Below are positions 23,161 to 32,150 of a stretch of DNA of 64,000 nt, piece after piece (position 1 is the stretch's first letter; each line of letters opens with the position of its first letter). This stretch comes from Vibrio comitans (GTDB lineage Bacteria; Pseudomonadota; Gammaproteobacteria; Enterobacterales; Vibrionaceae), in assembly GCA_024346835.1 (NCBI GenBank), contig AP024867.1, forward strand, positions 1,240,001 through 1,304,000. The letters are read 5' to 3'. A model generated the notes under the pieces. That model ran no database searches, was not told the DNA's origin, and saw only the letters and a program-made list of their open reading frames with translations. The position numbers and the translations under genes are program-made.

Positions 23161-23734
23161 CTAACGTTCTTCCGGAACAATATCCTTGTATCGACGGACA
23201 AAATCACTCATTTCTTTCCTCGAGTATTTGCTAGGGCCTGTTGACCTTTTGAGTTGATTTTTGTAGCGATTTGTTGGGTATTGATACAAGGCAGTCACTT
23301 TTAGGTGTGGTGGTTCCACATGAAAAGGGACTAACGCCGTAGAAATGCCCAACAAAGCGCTACCCGAAGGGCTCGGCCAGAAGCCATTTACTCATCGTTG
23401 AGCGTCTTTTGCTTAGATGACTAGGCGGCAAGACACTTGCCTTGATTAAATGGCTTCTGGTCGAGCAAAATTTAATCACAAAAGGTCAACAGGCCCTAAG
23501 CACTCTTGTCGTTGACGCTGGTTGATAATAAGAGCTGACCTTAGTTCTTCTTTCCTTGGCAGGCCTAATGGGCCTTGAGCAAAACCCACCACCACAATTT
23601 GGGCAGACATTGAACAAAACGTCCTCTACACATCTTTTGCAAAAGGTACATTCGTAACTACATATCATCGCGTGCTTTGAATCTACGGGTAAGTTCGTGT
23701 CACAGCATTCGCAGTTGGGCCTTATCTCAAGCAT
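23161..23734 (-). pseudogene. DUF1272 zinc-ribbon protein gene, split by a MITE
   Basis: The 5' part (23734 to 23499) encodes MLEIRPNCECCDTNLPVDSK, with zinc-ribbon cysteines in ECCD, ICSYECTFCKRC and CPNCGGGF, then RPIRPAKERRTK and QPASTTRVL. The 3' part (23231 to 23161) encodes SKYSRKEMSDFVRRYKDIVPEER. Removing the 263-bp element and one copy of its TA target duplication joins them in frame as TRVLSKYSRKE, a 102-residue DUF1272 protein of normal layout. As it stands, the frame runs into the element and stops after VLRAC. The function of DUF1272 is unknown. ATG 23734 has GAGG eight bases upstream. Confidence 0.9.
23234..23496. mobile_element. 263-bp MITE with 18-bp terminal inverted repeats and TA target duplication
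   Basis: The ends are GGGCCTGTTGACCTTTTG (23234-23251) and its exact reverse complement (23479-23496). The element is flanked on both sides by TA (23232-23233, 23497-23498). It codes for no transposase. It holds nested inverted repeats: 23263-23281 with 23345-23363, and 23375-23390 with 23447-23462. A TA duplication and non-coding body point to a MITE moved by an IS630/Tc1-mariner-type transposase. It lies inside the DUF1272 gene. Confidence 0.9.
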
Positions 23735-23901
23735 CAATTCATCCTCGTTCTCATCTTTGCCAGTATAGGTGACTAGATCTCTGTTGATTAAAACTGTTTA
23801 AGAACTTGTGAGAGTTTTATGAGATTTTAGAGATTCTACTGAAAGATCTGCGGTTCATCCTTATTACTACCAACACAAGGTCATTACAGGATGGACTCAA
23901 A

Positions 23902-24585
23902 ATGAAAAAACGTACTCAACTTGGATTAGCTATTTCTTCTGTGTTATTTGCATTCGGCTCTGCTAGTGCAAATGCCGCTGAACTTGAAATTACCGTAACC
24001 AATGCCACCAAGGGCATTTACTTTACGCCTCTTATTGTGGCGGCACATAACTCTGACTTATTCATGTTTAGGACAGGCCAATCTGCGTCAGCTGAATTGG
24101 AAAGCATGGCTGAAGGAGGAGACATCTCTGGTTTATCAACTGTCATTGGTAATGCGGGTGGTGTGGTGGTTGAAAACCCCGCTGCAGGCATTTTAGACCC
24201 TGGGGTAGGCACTACCTTCACTTTAGATAGCGGCGATCTAGAGTATTTATCCTTGTCGGCAATGCTTTTACCAACCAATGACGGGTTTGTAGGCTTGGAT
24301 AGTTGGAAGATCCCAACTACGCCCGGCACATATAAAGCAACGTTAAACGGGTATGACGCAGGTACAGAAGCTAATGACGAGATAGCCAGCAGTATGCCTA
24401 ACCCTCCATTTATCACTTTCGGCTCAGGCGCTACGGGTGTTGAGACTGTGGTTACCAATGCGGTTGTTCATGTGCATCCGGGTAATCTAGGTGACGCCGA
24501 TGCTACGGGCGGCAATAGCGATCTCGATAGCAGTGCACACCGTTGGTTAAACCCAGTAGCAACCATCACTATTGTTGTGAAGTAA
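23902..24585 (+). CDS. exported spondin-domain protein
   Basis: A 227-residue protein with a clear Sec signal MKKRTQLGLAISSVLFAFGS...ANA, then a spondin_N-type domain: ELEITVTNATKGIYFTPLIV, AHNSDLFMFRTGQSAS, GYDAGTEANDEIAS and HRWLNPVATITIVVK. Spondin-N domains are known from animal matrix proteins and are common in marine bacteria, where their role is unknown. The start is ATG 23902. A homologous lipoprotein gene follows after 10 bases, and a two-component system lies next on the same strand. The pair may be the sensed or controlled target of that system; this is inference. Confidence 0.82.
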   Translation: MKKRTQLGLAISSVLFAFGSASANAAELEITVTNATKGIYFTPLIVAAHNSDLFMFRTGQSASAELESMAEGGDISGLSTVIGNAGGVVVENPAAGILDPGVGTTFTLDSGDLEYLSLSAMLLPTNDGFVGLDSWKIPTTPGTYKATLNGYDAGTEANDEIASSMPNPPFITFGSGATGVETVVTNAVVHVHPGNLGDADATGGNSDLDSSAHRWLNPVATITIVVK

Positions 24586-24595
24586 GGAGGCGAAA

Positions 24596-25312
24596 ATGAA
24601 AAATCGAATCTTATTAGCGGCATTTTCTATCGGCGTGCTGGCAGGATGTTCAGATGATGACAACGATGTCGCTGCAATTAGTGCCAGCGATTCTTCAACT
24701 CAAAGCTATCGCTATACGTTATCTGTGGTCAATCTAACGGCCAATCAGCCCATGTCACCGCTGGTGGTGCTGACACACAACAGTGATTATTCGTTGTTTG
24801 AAGTAGGTCAAAGCGCATCGGTGCCTTTGGAACAGCTAGCAGAGGCGGGAAGTAATGGTGATCTCATCGCCTTAATGGATAGCAACGACAATGTTGAACA
24901 GGGGCTATCAGGAAATGGCTTAGTTATGCCAGGAATGTCAGATGAGGTGACTATCACCATAGACCCTGGATTTTCCGGATATGTGTCGGTAGCGTCAATG
25001 CTCGTCAATACCAATGATGCGTTTGTAGGTGAAACAGGACTATCTGTACAAAGCTTAGCGGTAGGAGATAGTTTTGAGATGAATATGAACGTTTGGGATG
25101 CCGGCACTGAGCTCAATGACGAGTTAGCATCCACCATTCCTGGTCCTGCAGGAGGAGGTGAAGGATTTAATGCTGCGCGCAATGACGATGATGTGGTGAC
25201 GTTTCATTCTGGTGTAATTAGCAGTGATGATGGTCTGGTAACCTCTGCTCTTTTAGCTACTCATCGCTTCCTCAACCCTGGAGCTAAAATCACTATCACT
25301 CGCATAGAGTGA
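24596..25312 (+). CDS. spondin-domain lipoprotein
   Basis: A 238-residue paralogue of the preceding gene with a lipoprotein signal MKNRILLAAFSIGVLAGC (lipobox LAGC). The spondin_N-type domain keeps the same blocks: YTLSVVNLTANQPMSPLVVL, THNSDYSLFEVGQSASVPLE, WDAGTELNDELAST and THRFLNPGAKITITRIE. The start is ATG 24596, with the strong AAGGAGG beginning 12 bases upstream in the end of the first gene. One member is soluble and secreted and the other membrane-anchored, suggesting they act together. The inverted repeat at 25317-25374 starts four bases after its stop. Confidence 0.82.
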   Translation: MKNRILLAAFSIGVLAGCSDDDNDVAAISASDSSTQSYRYTLSVVNLTANQPMSPLVVLTHNSDYSLFEVGQSASVPLEQLAEAGSNGDLIALMDSNDNVEQGLSGNGLVMPGMSDEVTITIDPGFSGYVSVASMLVNTNDAFVGETGLSVQSLAVGDSFEMNMNVWDAGTELNDELASTIPGPAGGGEGFNAARNDDDVVTFHSGVISSDDGLVTSALLATHRFLNPGAKITITRIE

Positions 25313-25316
25313 AATT

Positions 25317-25374
25317 AATCCTTCCTTGCTGCGGTCTAGTGCTCTGGGGCGATAGAAAAGAGCAAGGAAGGATT
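25317..25374 (+). promoter_or_regulatory. 14-bp inverted repeat covering the response-regulator ribosome binding site
   Basis: AATCCTTCCTTGCT (25317-25330) pairs exactly with AGCAAGGAAGGATT (25361-25374). The right arm contains the Shine-Dalgarno AAGGAAGGA of the gene starting at 25376. No T-run follows, so translational control fits better than termination. Confidence 0.6.
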
Positions 25375-25375
25375 C

Positions 25376-26110
25376 ATGGAACAACAAGCGACGAACCTGA
25401 TGGCTAACATTCTATTAGTCGAAGACGATGATGATCTGGCCGAATTAGTGCTAATGCATTTGAAGTTTCAAGGTCACAAGGTGACTAGAGTCGCTCGTTG
25501 TGATGATGCGCTAACCATTTATCAACAGCAAGCCTTTGATTTATTGGTTCTAGATAGGGGTCTGCCCGATGGAGATGGTTTAGATATCTGTCATCATCTG
25601 AGACAAGAACAAAATTGGACCCCGGTTTTGGTGCTGACCGCTAGAGACAGCGAAATGGATAAAGTTGATGGTTTAGAAGCGGGTGTCGATGACTACATAA
25701 CTAAGCCTTTTAGTGTTCTAGAGTTCCAAGCCAGAGTGCGCAATATCTTGCGTCGAGTCAATCAAGTCTCTGGGAGTCCTACAGCAGACGCTGAAACTAA
25801 TGAGACATCTATGAATTTTGGTTTATTAAAAATAACGCCAGAACTACACCAAGTCTCGCTAGACGATAGGGACGTTACATTAACAGCGACTGAGTTCACT
25901 TTACTGAAGTTTCTCGCCTCAAGGCCCGGCAGGGTTTATAGCAAGGACGAACTACTGGGGCATGTGTGGAATACCGAACACTCGGGCTATCATCATACTG
26001 TTTGTAGCACTATCAATCGCCTTCGCACTAAGCTCAAGCACCCTAGTTCTGAACATCGTTTTATTCAAACGGTTTGGGGTGTCGGGTACAAGTTTCAGCC
26101 ATATCAATAA
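25376..26110 (+). CDS. OmpR/PhoB-family response regulator
   Basis: A 244-residue regulator. The receiver domain (about residues 11-125) has the acidic pocket VEDDDD, phosphoacceptor Asp60 in LLVLDRGLPDGDG, Thr88 in VLTARD and Lys110 in TKPF. The winged-helix DNA-binding domain (about 148-244) has LTATEFTLLKFLASRPGRVY and TVCSTINRLRTKL, and ends VWGVGYKFQ. The start is ATG 25376 because AAGGAAGGA lies five bases upstream. ATG 25400 (MANILLVEDD) would give the more usual length but has no such site. The sensor kinase gene follows after 33 bases. Confidence 0.93.
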   Translation: MEQQATNLMANILLVEDDDDLAELVLMHLKFQGHKVTRVARCDDALTIYQQQAFDLLVLDRGLPDGDGLDICHHLRQEQNWTPVLVLTARDSEMDKVDGLEAGVDDYITKPFSVLEFQARVRNILRRVNQVSGSPTADAETNETSMNFGLLKITPELHQVSLDDRDVTLTATEFTLLKFLASRPGRVYSKDELLGHVWNTEHSGYHHTVCSTINRLRTKLKHPSSEHRFIQTVWGVGYKFQPYQ

Positions 26111-26143
26111 CCAATAGCCACAAATAAGGTTAGGTGCAGTCTA

Positions 26144-27535
26144 ATGATAAGCTTTAAGTCACGTTTGATAGTATTTACCACTGTTTGGTTTTGTTTGGCT
26201 GTTGCCCTGATTGCGGTTACATACAACTGGCAAAAGCAGACGATAGAGCTTCGTACTAAGCAGAGTTTGCACAAGCAACTTGCCACGCATATGCGAGAAG
26301 ACAATCCTCTGATGATTGGCTCGGACTATAATCCCGTCGCGCTTAAATCCATCTTCCATACCTTAATGTTGCTCGGCCCGGACTTCGAGATTTATTTCTT
26401 AGACTCTAAAGGGAATATCACAACTCATGCTTCCCCTGAAGGCACTAAGTTGCAAAGTTCCGTTGACCTTAACCCCATCACTCAATTCCTCAATGGTGAA
26501 CCGTTTCCTATTTTAGGCGACGACCCGCGGAACCCAGAACAAAGCAAAGTTTTCTCGGTTTCTGCCCTCAGGGAGGGGGATGTCATCATGGGGTATCTCT
26601 ACGTAGTCATTGGTAGCACTCAGCACAGTGCTATAGCAGCGGCACAGGTTGACCCTCCATACCTTGCTCTCGCCGGCCTTGTACTCGTTTCGATTATTTG
26701 CTTTGCTCTTGGTGTATATCTATTAGTAGAAAAAAGTCTATTGTGCCCGATTCAAAGAGTGACTAACCAACTTCAACATCAGGCAGAGCATGATTTTCAA
26801 TTGACGCCAGACTTTAAGCATCCAGTGAAAGAGCTTGCGCCTATTGCTGACTCTTATCATTTGATGGCAAAGCATATTCAGCAGCAGTTTTTGCAATTGG
26901 AATATCAATCGTCTCATCAACGGCAAACGCTTTTGCAATTAAGTCATGATCTCAAGACACCGCTTTCCAGTGTCCTTGGCTACTTGGAAACGTGGAAACT
27001 GCAAAACAAACAAGATCCGTTGATTGAGGTTGCGTACCGCAACTGCGACAAGCTCTCGAATCAATTGCATTCCATGTTGCAATTGGCAAAGCAAGAAACG
27101 CCATTGCTCAGCTACGAATATCACCCTGTTGATATTGCCGCGATGATTGCCGAGAGCGCAGAGTCGATGAATAGTCAATTCAAGCGCAAACAAGTGACAT
27201 TAAAATTAGATCTAGCACCCGAACTGCATACCATAGGGGATAAAGTGCTGTTAGAACGCCTTGTCGCTAACTTGCTTGAAAATGCACTAAGGCACAGCCC
27301 TAGAAACTCAACAGTATGTTGTCAGGCAGAGCTAACGAGTAACAAGGCTGATATCAGATTTAGATTTACTAACCTAGTTGAACCTAACGCTAAAGGAGGC
27401 TCATTAGGTATTGGTATTAAGATAGTGCAGTCAATCTTAATGCTTCATCATAGCTATCTTGAAACCAAGCAAACAGACAATGAATATCAACAGAGCTTTA
27501 CTTTGCCATCGACGGGATTGGTGCCTTTGGTGTAA
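26144..27535 (+). CDS. EnvZ-type sensor histidine kinase
   Basis: A 463-residue inner-membrane kinase. Helix 1 is at about residues 8-28, the periplasmic sensor about 30-165, and helix 2 about 173-195, followed by a HAMP linker. HisKA has phospho-acceptor His268 in LQLSHDLKTPLSSVLGY. The ATPase domain has the N box LVANLLENALRHSPRN (Asn380) and G box GGSLGIGIKIVQS. The periplasmic part has no domain I recognise. It pairs with the regulator at 25376. The spondin-domain pair upstream and the mrp operon downstream (about 90 bases on) are the nearest candidate targets; neither is proven. Confidence 0.92.
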   Translation: MISFKSRLIVFTTVWFCLAVALIAVTYNWQKQTIELRTKQSLHKQLATHMREDNPLMIGSDYNPVALKSIFHTLMLLGPDFEIYFLDSKGNITTHASPEGTKLQSSVDLNPITQFLNGEPFPILGDDPRNPEQSKVFSVSALREGDVIMGYLYVVIGSTQHSAIAAAQVDPPYLALAGLVLVSIICFALGVYLLVEKSLLCPIQRVTNQLQHQAEHDFQLTPDFKHPVKELAPIADSYHLMAKHIQQQFLQLEYQSSHQRQTLLQLSHDLKTPLSSVLGYLETWKLQNKQDPLIEVAYRNCDKLSNQLHSMLQLAKQETPLLSYEYHPVDIAAMIAESAESMNSQFKRKQVTLKLDLAPELHTIGDKVLLERLVANLLENALRHSPRNSTVCCQAELTSNKADIRFRFTNLVEPNAKGGSLGIGIKIVQSILMLHHSYLETKQTDNEYQQSFTLPSTGLVPLV

Positions 27536-27640
27536 GAGAGGCTAAACTTTATACAACGGCGAAACGTATAAAATGTTTTTTCGGTGCAGTTTCAGCGGTA
27601 CTGACACCTGAAAACCCTTGATATGCATTGTAAGGATCAA

Positions 27641-30304
27641 ATGACTCAAGATGCGAAAGTTAAGCCGCTGTACGAAAGTGACCATCGTCGACAGCCTTTA
27701 TTATTAGGTTTTGCTTTACTTCCTTTTTTCATACTGTGCGTAGCGTTCATGCTGTTCAGTCCAGAGCAAGGAAGGCTTTTTAGTGTTCCTTGGGTTCCTA
27801 GCCTTGGAGTCAACCTTTCATTTTATCTCGACGGCTTATCGTTTCTGTTTGTTTTGCTTATCTGTGGAGTCGGAGTACTCATTCAAATATATGCGTGGTC
27901 ATATATGCGAGGCAAGAGCTCTCGATTTACGTTCCATCTTTACCTGACGCTATTCATGCTGGCGATGCTAGGCGTTGTGGTCAGTGACAATGTTTTGTTG
28001 CTGTTTGTATTTTGGGAGCTGACCACACTTACTTCATATCTATTGATAGGTTTTAATCACGAGAATCCAAAGTCACGCAAAAATGCGTTTCAGTCTTTGT
28101 TGGTGACTGGTGCTGGTGGGCTCGCCTTACTTGCTGGTTTGATCTTGCTTGGCAAGATGGCAGGTAGCTACGAGTTAAACGTTATCATCGCACAATCTGA
28201 TGATTTGCAGAGTCATTCGCTGTTTCTACCCTCCTTAGTTTTAGTGCTGTTAGGTGCTTTCACCAAATCTGCGCAGTTTCCCTTTCATTTTTGGTTACCC
28301 AACGCGATGGCAGCCCCAACACCCGTTAGTGCCTATCTTCATTCTGCAACCATGGTCAAAGCGGGCATATATCTATTAGCACGATTATCACCTGTTTATA
28401 GCGACAGTGAGGTTTGGTTTTACACGTTAGGCGTTTTTGGGGGCGTTACAGCAATATGGTGTGCATTACTTGCGTTAAAGCAAACGGATCTCAAGTTGAT
28501 GCTCGCCTATAGCACCAATGTAGCTTTAGGCAAGCTTACTTTATTGCTTGCGATAGGAACTGAGTTCGCATTAGCAGCTGCTGTTTTGTTTGTGGCTGCG
28601 CATTCTTTTTATAAAGCGGCGTTGTTTATGGTGGTCGGCAATATAGATAAAGCGACGGGTATACGAGATATGACAATACTGAGCGGGCTAAAAGCGATGC
28701 TAGGTGTGAGTCTTGTTGCTGCCTGTTTGGCTGCGTTTTCTAAAGCTGGCATGCCACCCTTTATAGGCTTTTTGAGCAAGGAGTACATGTATAAAGCGGG
28801 TTTAGAAATTGGTGTACCTATCGTTTTGTTTCTGCTGGTTATTAATGCACTCATGGTGGCATTGGCGCTAGCGTTGATCATAAAGCCCTTCATGGGAGCG
28901 CAGAGTAAAGAGATTCAAACTAAGTCGGTAGAAAAGGACGCTGGTTTATGGATCCCGCCATTGCTGTTGGCGTTGGCAAGCCTATTGATTCCATTAGTTG
29001 GGTTGGAGTGGTTAAACACTCAACTCATTGTGCCGACAAGTTATTCGATTTCGCTGGTTACAGAAGTGCAAGAGGTAAAACTTTGGCAGGGCTTCAATCT
29101 GCCCTTATTGTTGAGCGCGGTAACCTTAGCGTTAGGTTTTGTTATTTATAGAAGCATTACACCTGTTTCAAGTCGGCTCAATAAGATGCCGTTTCCAGAT
29201 GCAAACAAGGTCTTTGACAGTTTGCTCAATCGGATGCTGAAACTTGCGGCACTGCAAACCTCTTGGCTTCAGCACAAACAACTGGGTGGCTATGTGTTGT
29301 TGTCTTTCTCTGTATTGGCTGCACTGCTTATAGTTAATCCTTTACCGCTAGTGCAAAGCCTAAAAAGTGGTTTACTAGAGGTTAAATACTATGAATTTGG
29401 TTTGGCTATAGCGCTAGTAGTTTCAGCCTTGCTCTGCGCCATTTCAACCTCAAGGTTACTCTCAGTTGCCGCTCTAGGGATTGTTGGCTTTATGACAACC
29501 CTAGTGTTCATGCTTTATAGCGCGCCGGATGTGGCCAAGACCTTGCTTTTAGTCGAAACGCTCATCGTGATCTTTGTGGTTTTGCTAATCAAGCATATGC
29601 CTACTTTTGGCTCGGTAAAGAAACACAGCCATCGTAGAAAAGCAGTGCATATAGCGATAGCCAGTATTATCGGCGTTTCCGTAACGGCATTATTGGTTGG
29701 AATAACCTCGATGCCACTGGATACTACAGTGTCCAATTTTTACGCAAACAATAGCCTGTTGGGAGGATTTGGGCGAAACGTCGTCAATGTGATTTTGGTG
29801 GACTTTCGCGCGATTGATACATTAGGAGAGGTCGTAGTGGTTGTTACTGCAGGTCTTGCAGCCGTAAGTCTTTTGAAGAAAAGCACGTATCAATCTCATC
29901 GTATTCACTCTTTGATCTTTGCTACCACCTCGCACATTGTGGCGGCGTTGATGTTGGTCTTTTCGATCTACTTGCTTCTTCGCGGGCACAATGCGCCTGG
30001 TGGTGGTTTTATAGGGGCGCTCATTGCAGTCATTGGTTTTGCGCTGCTCATGTTTGCAGAGTCACCTAAATACGTTCTAGGACGTCTACATTATCCACCG
30101 TTTGGGATCGCGGTGTTTGGTATCGCGGTCAGCATAGGGGCAGGGGCGGTAGCCTTGGTGTTAGGGCAACCTTTCTTAACGGGTCTATGGTGGAAAGAGA
30201 TCATCCCTCTAGGCACCCCCCTTGTTTTCGATATTGGCATTTATCTAGCCGTAATTGGCGGAGTAATGGGTATGTTGTTACGTGTGAATGAGGAGCTCGA
30301 CTAA
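27641..30304 (+). CDS. mrpA: Na+/H+ antiporter subunit A/B fusion
   Basis: An 887-residue membrane protein. The N-terminal 500 residues are the proton-translocating NuoL/MrpA module: FHLYLTLFMLAMLGVVVSDN, KSAQFPFHFWLPNAMAAPTP and AYLHSATMVKAGIYLL. A DUF4040-type segment (about 600-690) follows. The last 140 residues are an MrpB domain, with LRGHNAPGGGFIGALIAV. MrpA and MrpB are thus fused, as in the group-2 Mrp operons of Vibrio. The start is ATG 27641 because AAGGA lies four bases upstream; ATG 27623 has none. First gene of the mrp operon, its stop overlapping mrpC. Confidence 0.93.
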   Translation: MTQDAKVKPLYESDHRRQPLLLGFALLPFFILCVAFMLFSPEQGRLFSVPWVPSLGVNLSFYLDGLSFLFVLLICGVGVLIQIYAWSYMRGKSSRFTFHLYLTLFMLAMLGVVVSDNVLLLFVFWELTTLTSYLLIGFNHENPKSRKNAFQSLLVTGAGGLALLAGLILLGKMAGSYELNVIIAQSDDLQSHSLFLPSLVLVLLGAFTKSAQFPFHFWLPNAMAAPTPVSAYLHSATMVKAGIYLLARLSPVYSDSEVWFYTLGVFGGVTAIWCALLALKQTDLKLMLAYSTNVALGKLTLLLAIGTEFALAAAVLFVAAHSFYKAALFMVVGNIDKATGIRDMTILSGLKAMLGVSLVAACLAAFSKAGMPPFIGFLSKEYMYKAGLEIGVPIVLFLLVINALMVALALALIIKPFMGAQSKEIQTKSVEKDAGLWIPPLLLALASLLIPLVGLEWLNTQLIVPTSYSISLVTEVQEVKLWQGFNLPLLLSAVTLALGFVIYRSITPVSSRLNKMPFPDANKVFDSLLNRMLKLAALQTSWLQHKQLGGYVLLSFSVLAALLIVNPLPLVQSLKSGLLEVKYYEFGLAIALVVSALLCAISTSRLLSVAALGIVGFMTTLVFMLYSAPDVAKTLLLVETLIVIFVVLLIKHMPTFGSVKKHSHRRKAVHIAIASIIGVSVTALLVGITSMPLDTTVSNFYANNSLLGGFGRNVVNVILVDFRAIDTLGEVVVVVTAGLAAVSLLKKSTYQSHRIHSLIFATTSHIVAALMLVFSIYLLLRGHNAPGGGFIGALIAVIGFALLMFAESPKYVLGRLHYPPFGIAVFGIAVSIGAGAVALVLGQPFLTGLWWKEIIPLGTPLVFDIGIYLAVIGGVMGMLLRVNEELD

Positions 30305-30657
30305 TGGAGGTATTGTGGAGCATCGTCGTTGGGATTTTTGTAGCGATTGGCATTTATTTAATGCTGGAAAGACATCTATTAAGAATTCTCTTTGGTCTGA
30401 TATTACTGAGCAGCGCCGTTAATCTCGCAATTATTACTGCTGGCCGCCTAACGCCGGGGGAACTTCCATTAATTGAGACTGATAAGTTAGTTCTTGCCGA
30501 TGGCTTTGCCAATCCGCTGCCTCAAGCATTAATTCTAACCGCTATCGTTATCGGTTTTGGCTTATTGGTATTCGCACTTTTACTTTTCTACCGAGCTTAT
30601 CTAGAAACAGGATCTGCCGATGTCGACAAAATGACAGCGTCGGAGGAAGAGCAGTGA
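30304..30657 (+). CDS. mrpC: Na+/H+ antiporter subunit C
   Basis: A 117-residue, three-helix NuoK-like subunit. LERHLLRILFGLILLSSAVN (about residues 21-40) and PLPQALILTAIVIGFGLLVF (about 73-92) are the conserved MrpC blocks. It belongs to the Mrp complex that exchanges Na+ (and perhaps K+) for H+ across the inner membrane. ATG 30304 overlaps the mrpA stop by one base, and its end overlaps the mrpD start by four. Confidence 0.94.
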   Translation: MEVLWSIVVGIFVAIGIYLMLERHLLRILFGLILLSSAVNLAIITAGRLTPGELPLIETDKLVLADGFANPLPQALILTAIVIGFGLLVFALLLFYRAYLETGSADVDKMTASEEEQ

Positions 30658-32150
30658 CTTCTTTGTGGCTTACTCTGCCTGTTGTTGGCTCTTTGCTGGT
30701 GGCCGTGTTGCTGTTTTTCTTCAAGACTAGCACGAATCTGGTGAATACAATCAGCGTGACAGCAGGCGGTGCCCAGTTGGCCATCGCTGGTCTATTGGTG
30801 TTTGATATCATAAATCTTGGACCCCAATCGGTGGCTTTTGGCCAATGGATGGCTCCTTTTGGCATTGTTTTTGTTGCTGACTTTTTGTCGGTGGCATTGG
30901 TGTTGATTACTGCCATCATTGGAATGGTTATAATTGTTTACGCAATAGCGGACTTAAATAAAAAGCCTTCGTATGGCCTGTATCACTGTTTAATCCATAT
31001 ACTTTTATCCGGAGTGTATGGTGCGTTTTTAACTGGCGATATCTTTAACCTTTACGTTTGGTTTGAGGTTATGTTGATCGCGTCTTTTGGTCTTATGGTG
31101 CTGGATGGCTCAAAACAGCAGATAGATGGAGCGGTGAAGTATGTACTCCTCAACTTAATCTCTACTTTAGTATTCTTACTGGCAATCGGCCTCATTTACG
31201 GCGCGACAGGCACTTTGAATTTGGCCGATCTTCACTTCAAGATGACAGAGGTCTCGCCAGATTTGCAACGCGTTCTTGCCGTTCTTTTGTTATTTTCTTT
31301 CGCAATCAAATCAGCGCTTTTCCCGCTATTTTCTTGGCTGCCTGCGTCATACCATACGTTACCTAGTGCAGTAGTCGCTCTGTTCGCGGCACTGCTCACT
31401 AAGGTTGGTGTTTATGTATTTTTGCGCATCTATACCTTGGTATTTCCGCTTGTGGACAGTGGCTTACAACCTTTATTAATTTGGGTTGCTGGATTGACTA
31501 TGTTAACTGGCGTTTTAGGCGCTGCAAGCCAGTTTGATATAAAGAAAATTCTCTCTTTTCATATCATTAGCCAGATAGGGTACATGCTAATGGGCTTGGC
31601 TATTTTCACACCTTTAGCGCTGGCAGGTGCTATTTTTTATGTCATTCACCACATCATTGTTAAAGCGAACTTGTTCTTAATTGGTGGGCTCTTAGAGTAC
31701 AAATACGGAACTAGTGATCTCAGTAGACTGGGAGGGGTTTATAAAAACTCACCCTTGCTATCGTTTCTATTTATTGTGCCTGCATTTTCATTAGCCGGTT
31801 TTCCTCCGTTGTCCGGATTTTGGGGGAAGCTCTTGGTCATTAAAGCGAGTATTGACGTCGAATTTTACCTACTGGCGAGTGTTGCATTGATAGTGGGGCT
31901 ACTGACCATTTACTCGATGACTAAAATTTGGAGTGAAGCATTTTGGAAGCCTCGTGTAAATACACCTGGAAATTCCACTAAACCATTTAAAATTCCGCCG
32001 GCTTACTTGCTCCCGATCACAACGCTTACCTCTTTGAGCCTTGTTATTGGCTTATTTGCTGAGCCATTTTTCCTGTTTGCAATGCAAGCATCAGAGCAAC
32101 TGTTACAACCGACAAAGTATCTAAAAGCAGTGCTTGAGGGGGGAGTATGA
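30654..32150 (+). CDS. mrpD: Na+/H+ antiporter subunit D
   Basis: A 498-residue NuoM/NuoN-like proton-channel subunit with about 14 helices. The conserved glutamate of helix 5 is in LYVWFEVMLIASFGLM (about residue 140). Other family blocks are KSALFPLFSWLPASYHTLPS, HIISQIGYMLMGLAIF and FSLAGFPPLSGFWGKLLV. The start is GTG 30654, which overlaps the mrpC stop (GTGA); the overlap and the family start support it. Confidence 0.94.
   Translation: MTSLWLTLPVVGSLLVAVLLFFFKTSTNLVNTISVTAGGAQLAIAGLLVFDIINLGPQSVAFGQWMAPFGIVFVADFLSVALVLITAIIGMVIIVYAIADLNKKPSYGLYHCLIHILLSGVYGAFLTGDIFNLYVWFEVMLIASFGLMVLDGSKQQIDGAVKYVLLNLISTLVFLLAIGLIYGATGTLNLADLHFKMTEVSPDLQRVLAVLLLFSFAIKSALFPLFSWLPASYHTLPSAVVALFAALLTKVGVYVFLRIYTLVFPLVDSGLQPLLIWVAGLTMLTGVLGAASQFDIKKILSFHIISQIGYMLMGLAIFTPLALAGAIFYVIHHIIVKANLFLIGGLLEYKYGTSDLSRLGGVYKNSPLLSFLFIVPAFSLAGFPPLSGFWGKLLVIKASIDVEFYLLASVALIVGLLTIYSMTKIWSEAFWKPRVNTPGNSTKPFKIPPAYLLPITTLTSLSLVIGLFAEPFFLFAMQASEQLLQPTKYLKAVLEGGV

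Noticed and set aside
23161..23355. 64-codon open frame beginning inside the MITE
   Set aside because: It is the MITE sequence read through into the 3' fragment of the split DUF1272 gene, not a gene of its own.
23234..23496. Integron attC site or CRISPR-like structure
   Set aside because: The nested inverted repeats lack the attC core ends, and the TA duplication with perfect inverted ends fits a MITE; there is no repeat-spacer array.
24018..25182. Long antisense frames opposite the spondin-domain genes
   Set aside because: They are shadows of well-supported genes with signal peptides and ribosome sites on the other strand.
25376..25400. Alternative start of the response regulator at 25400
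   Set aside because: It has no Shine-Dalgarno sequence, whereas 25376 has AAGGAAGGA at proper distance.
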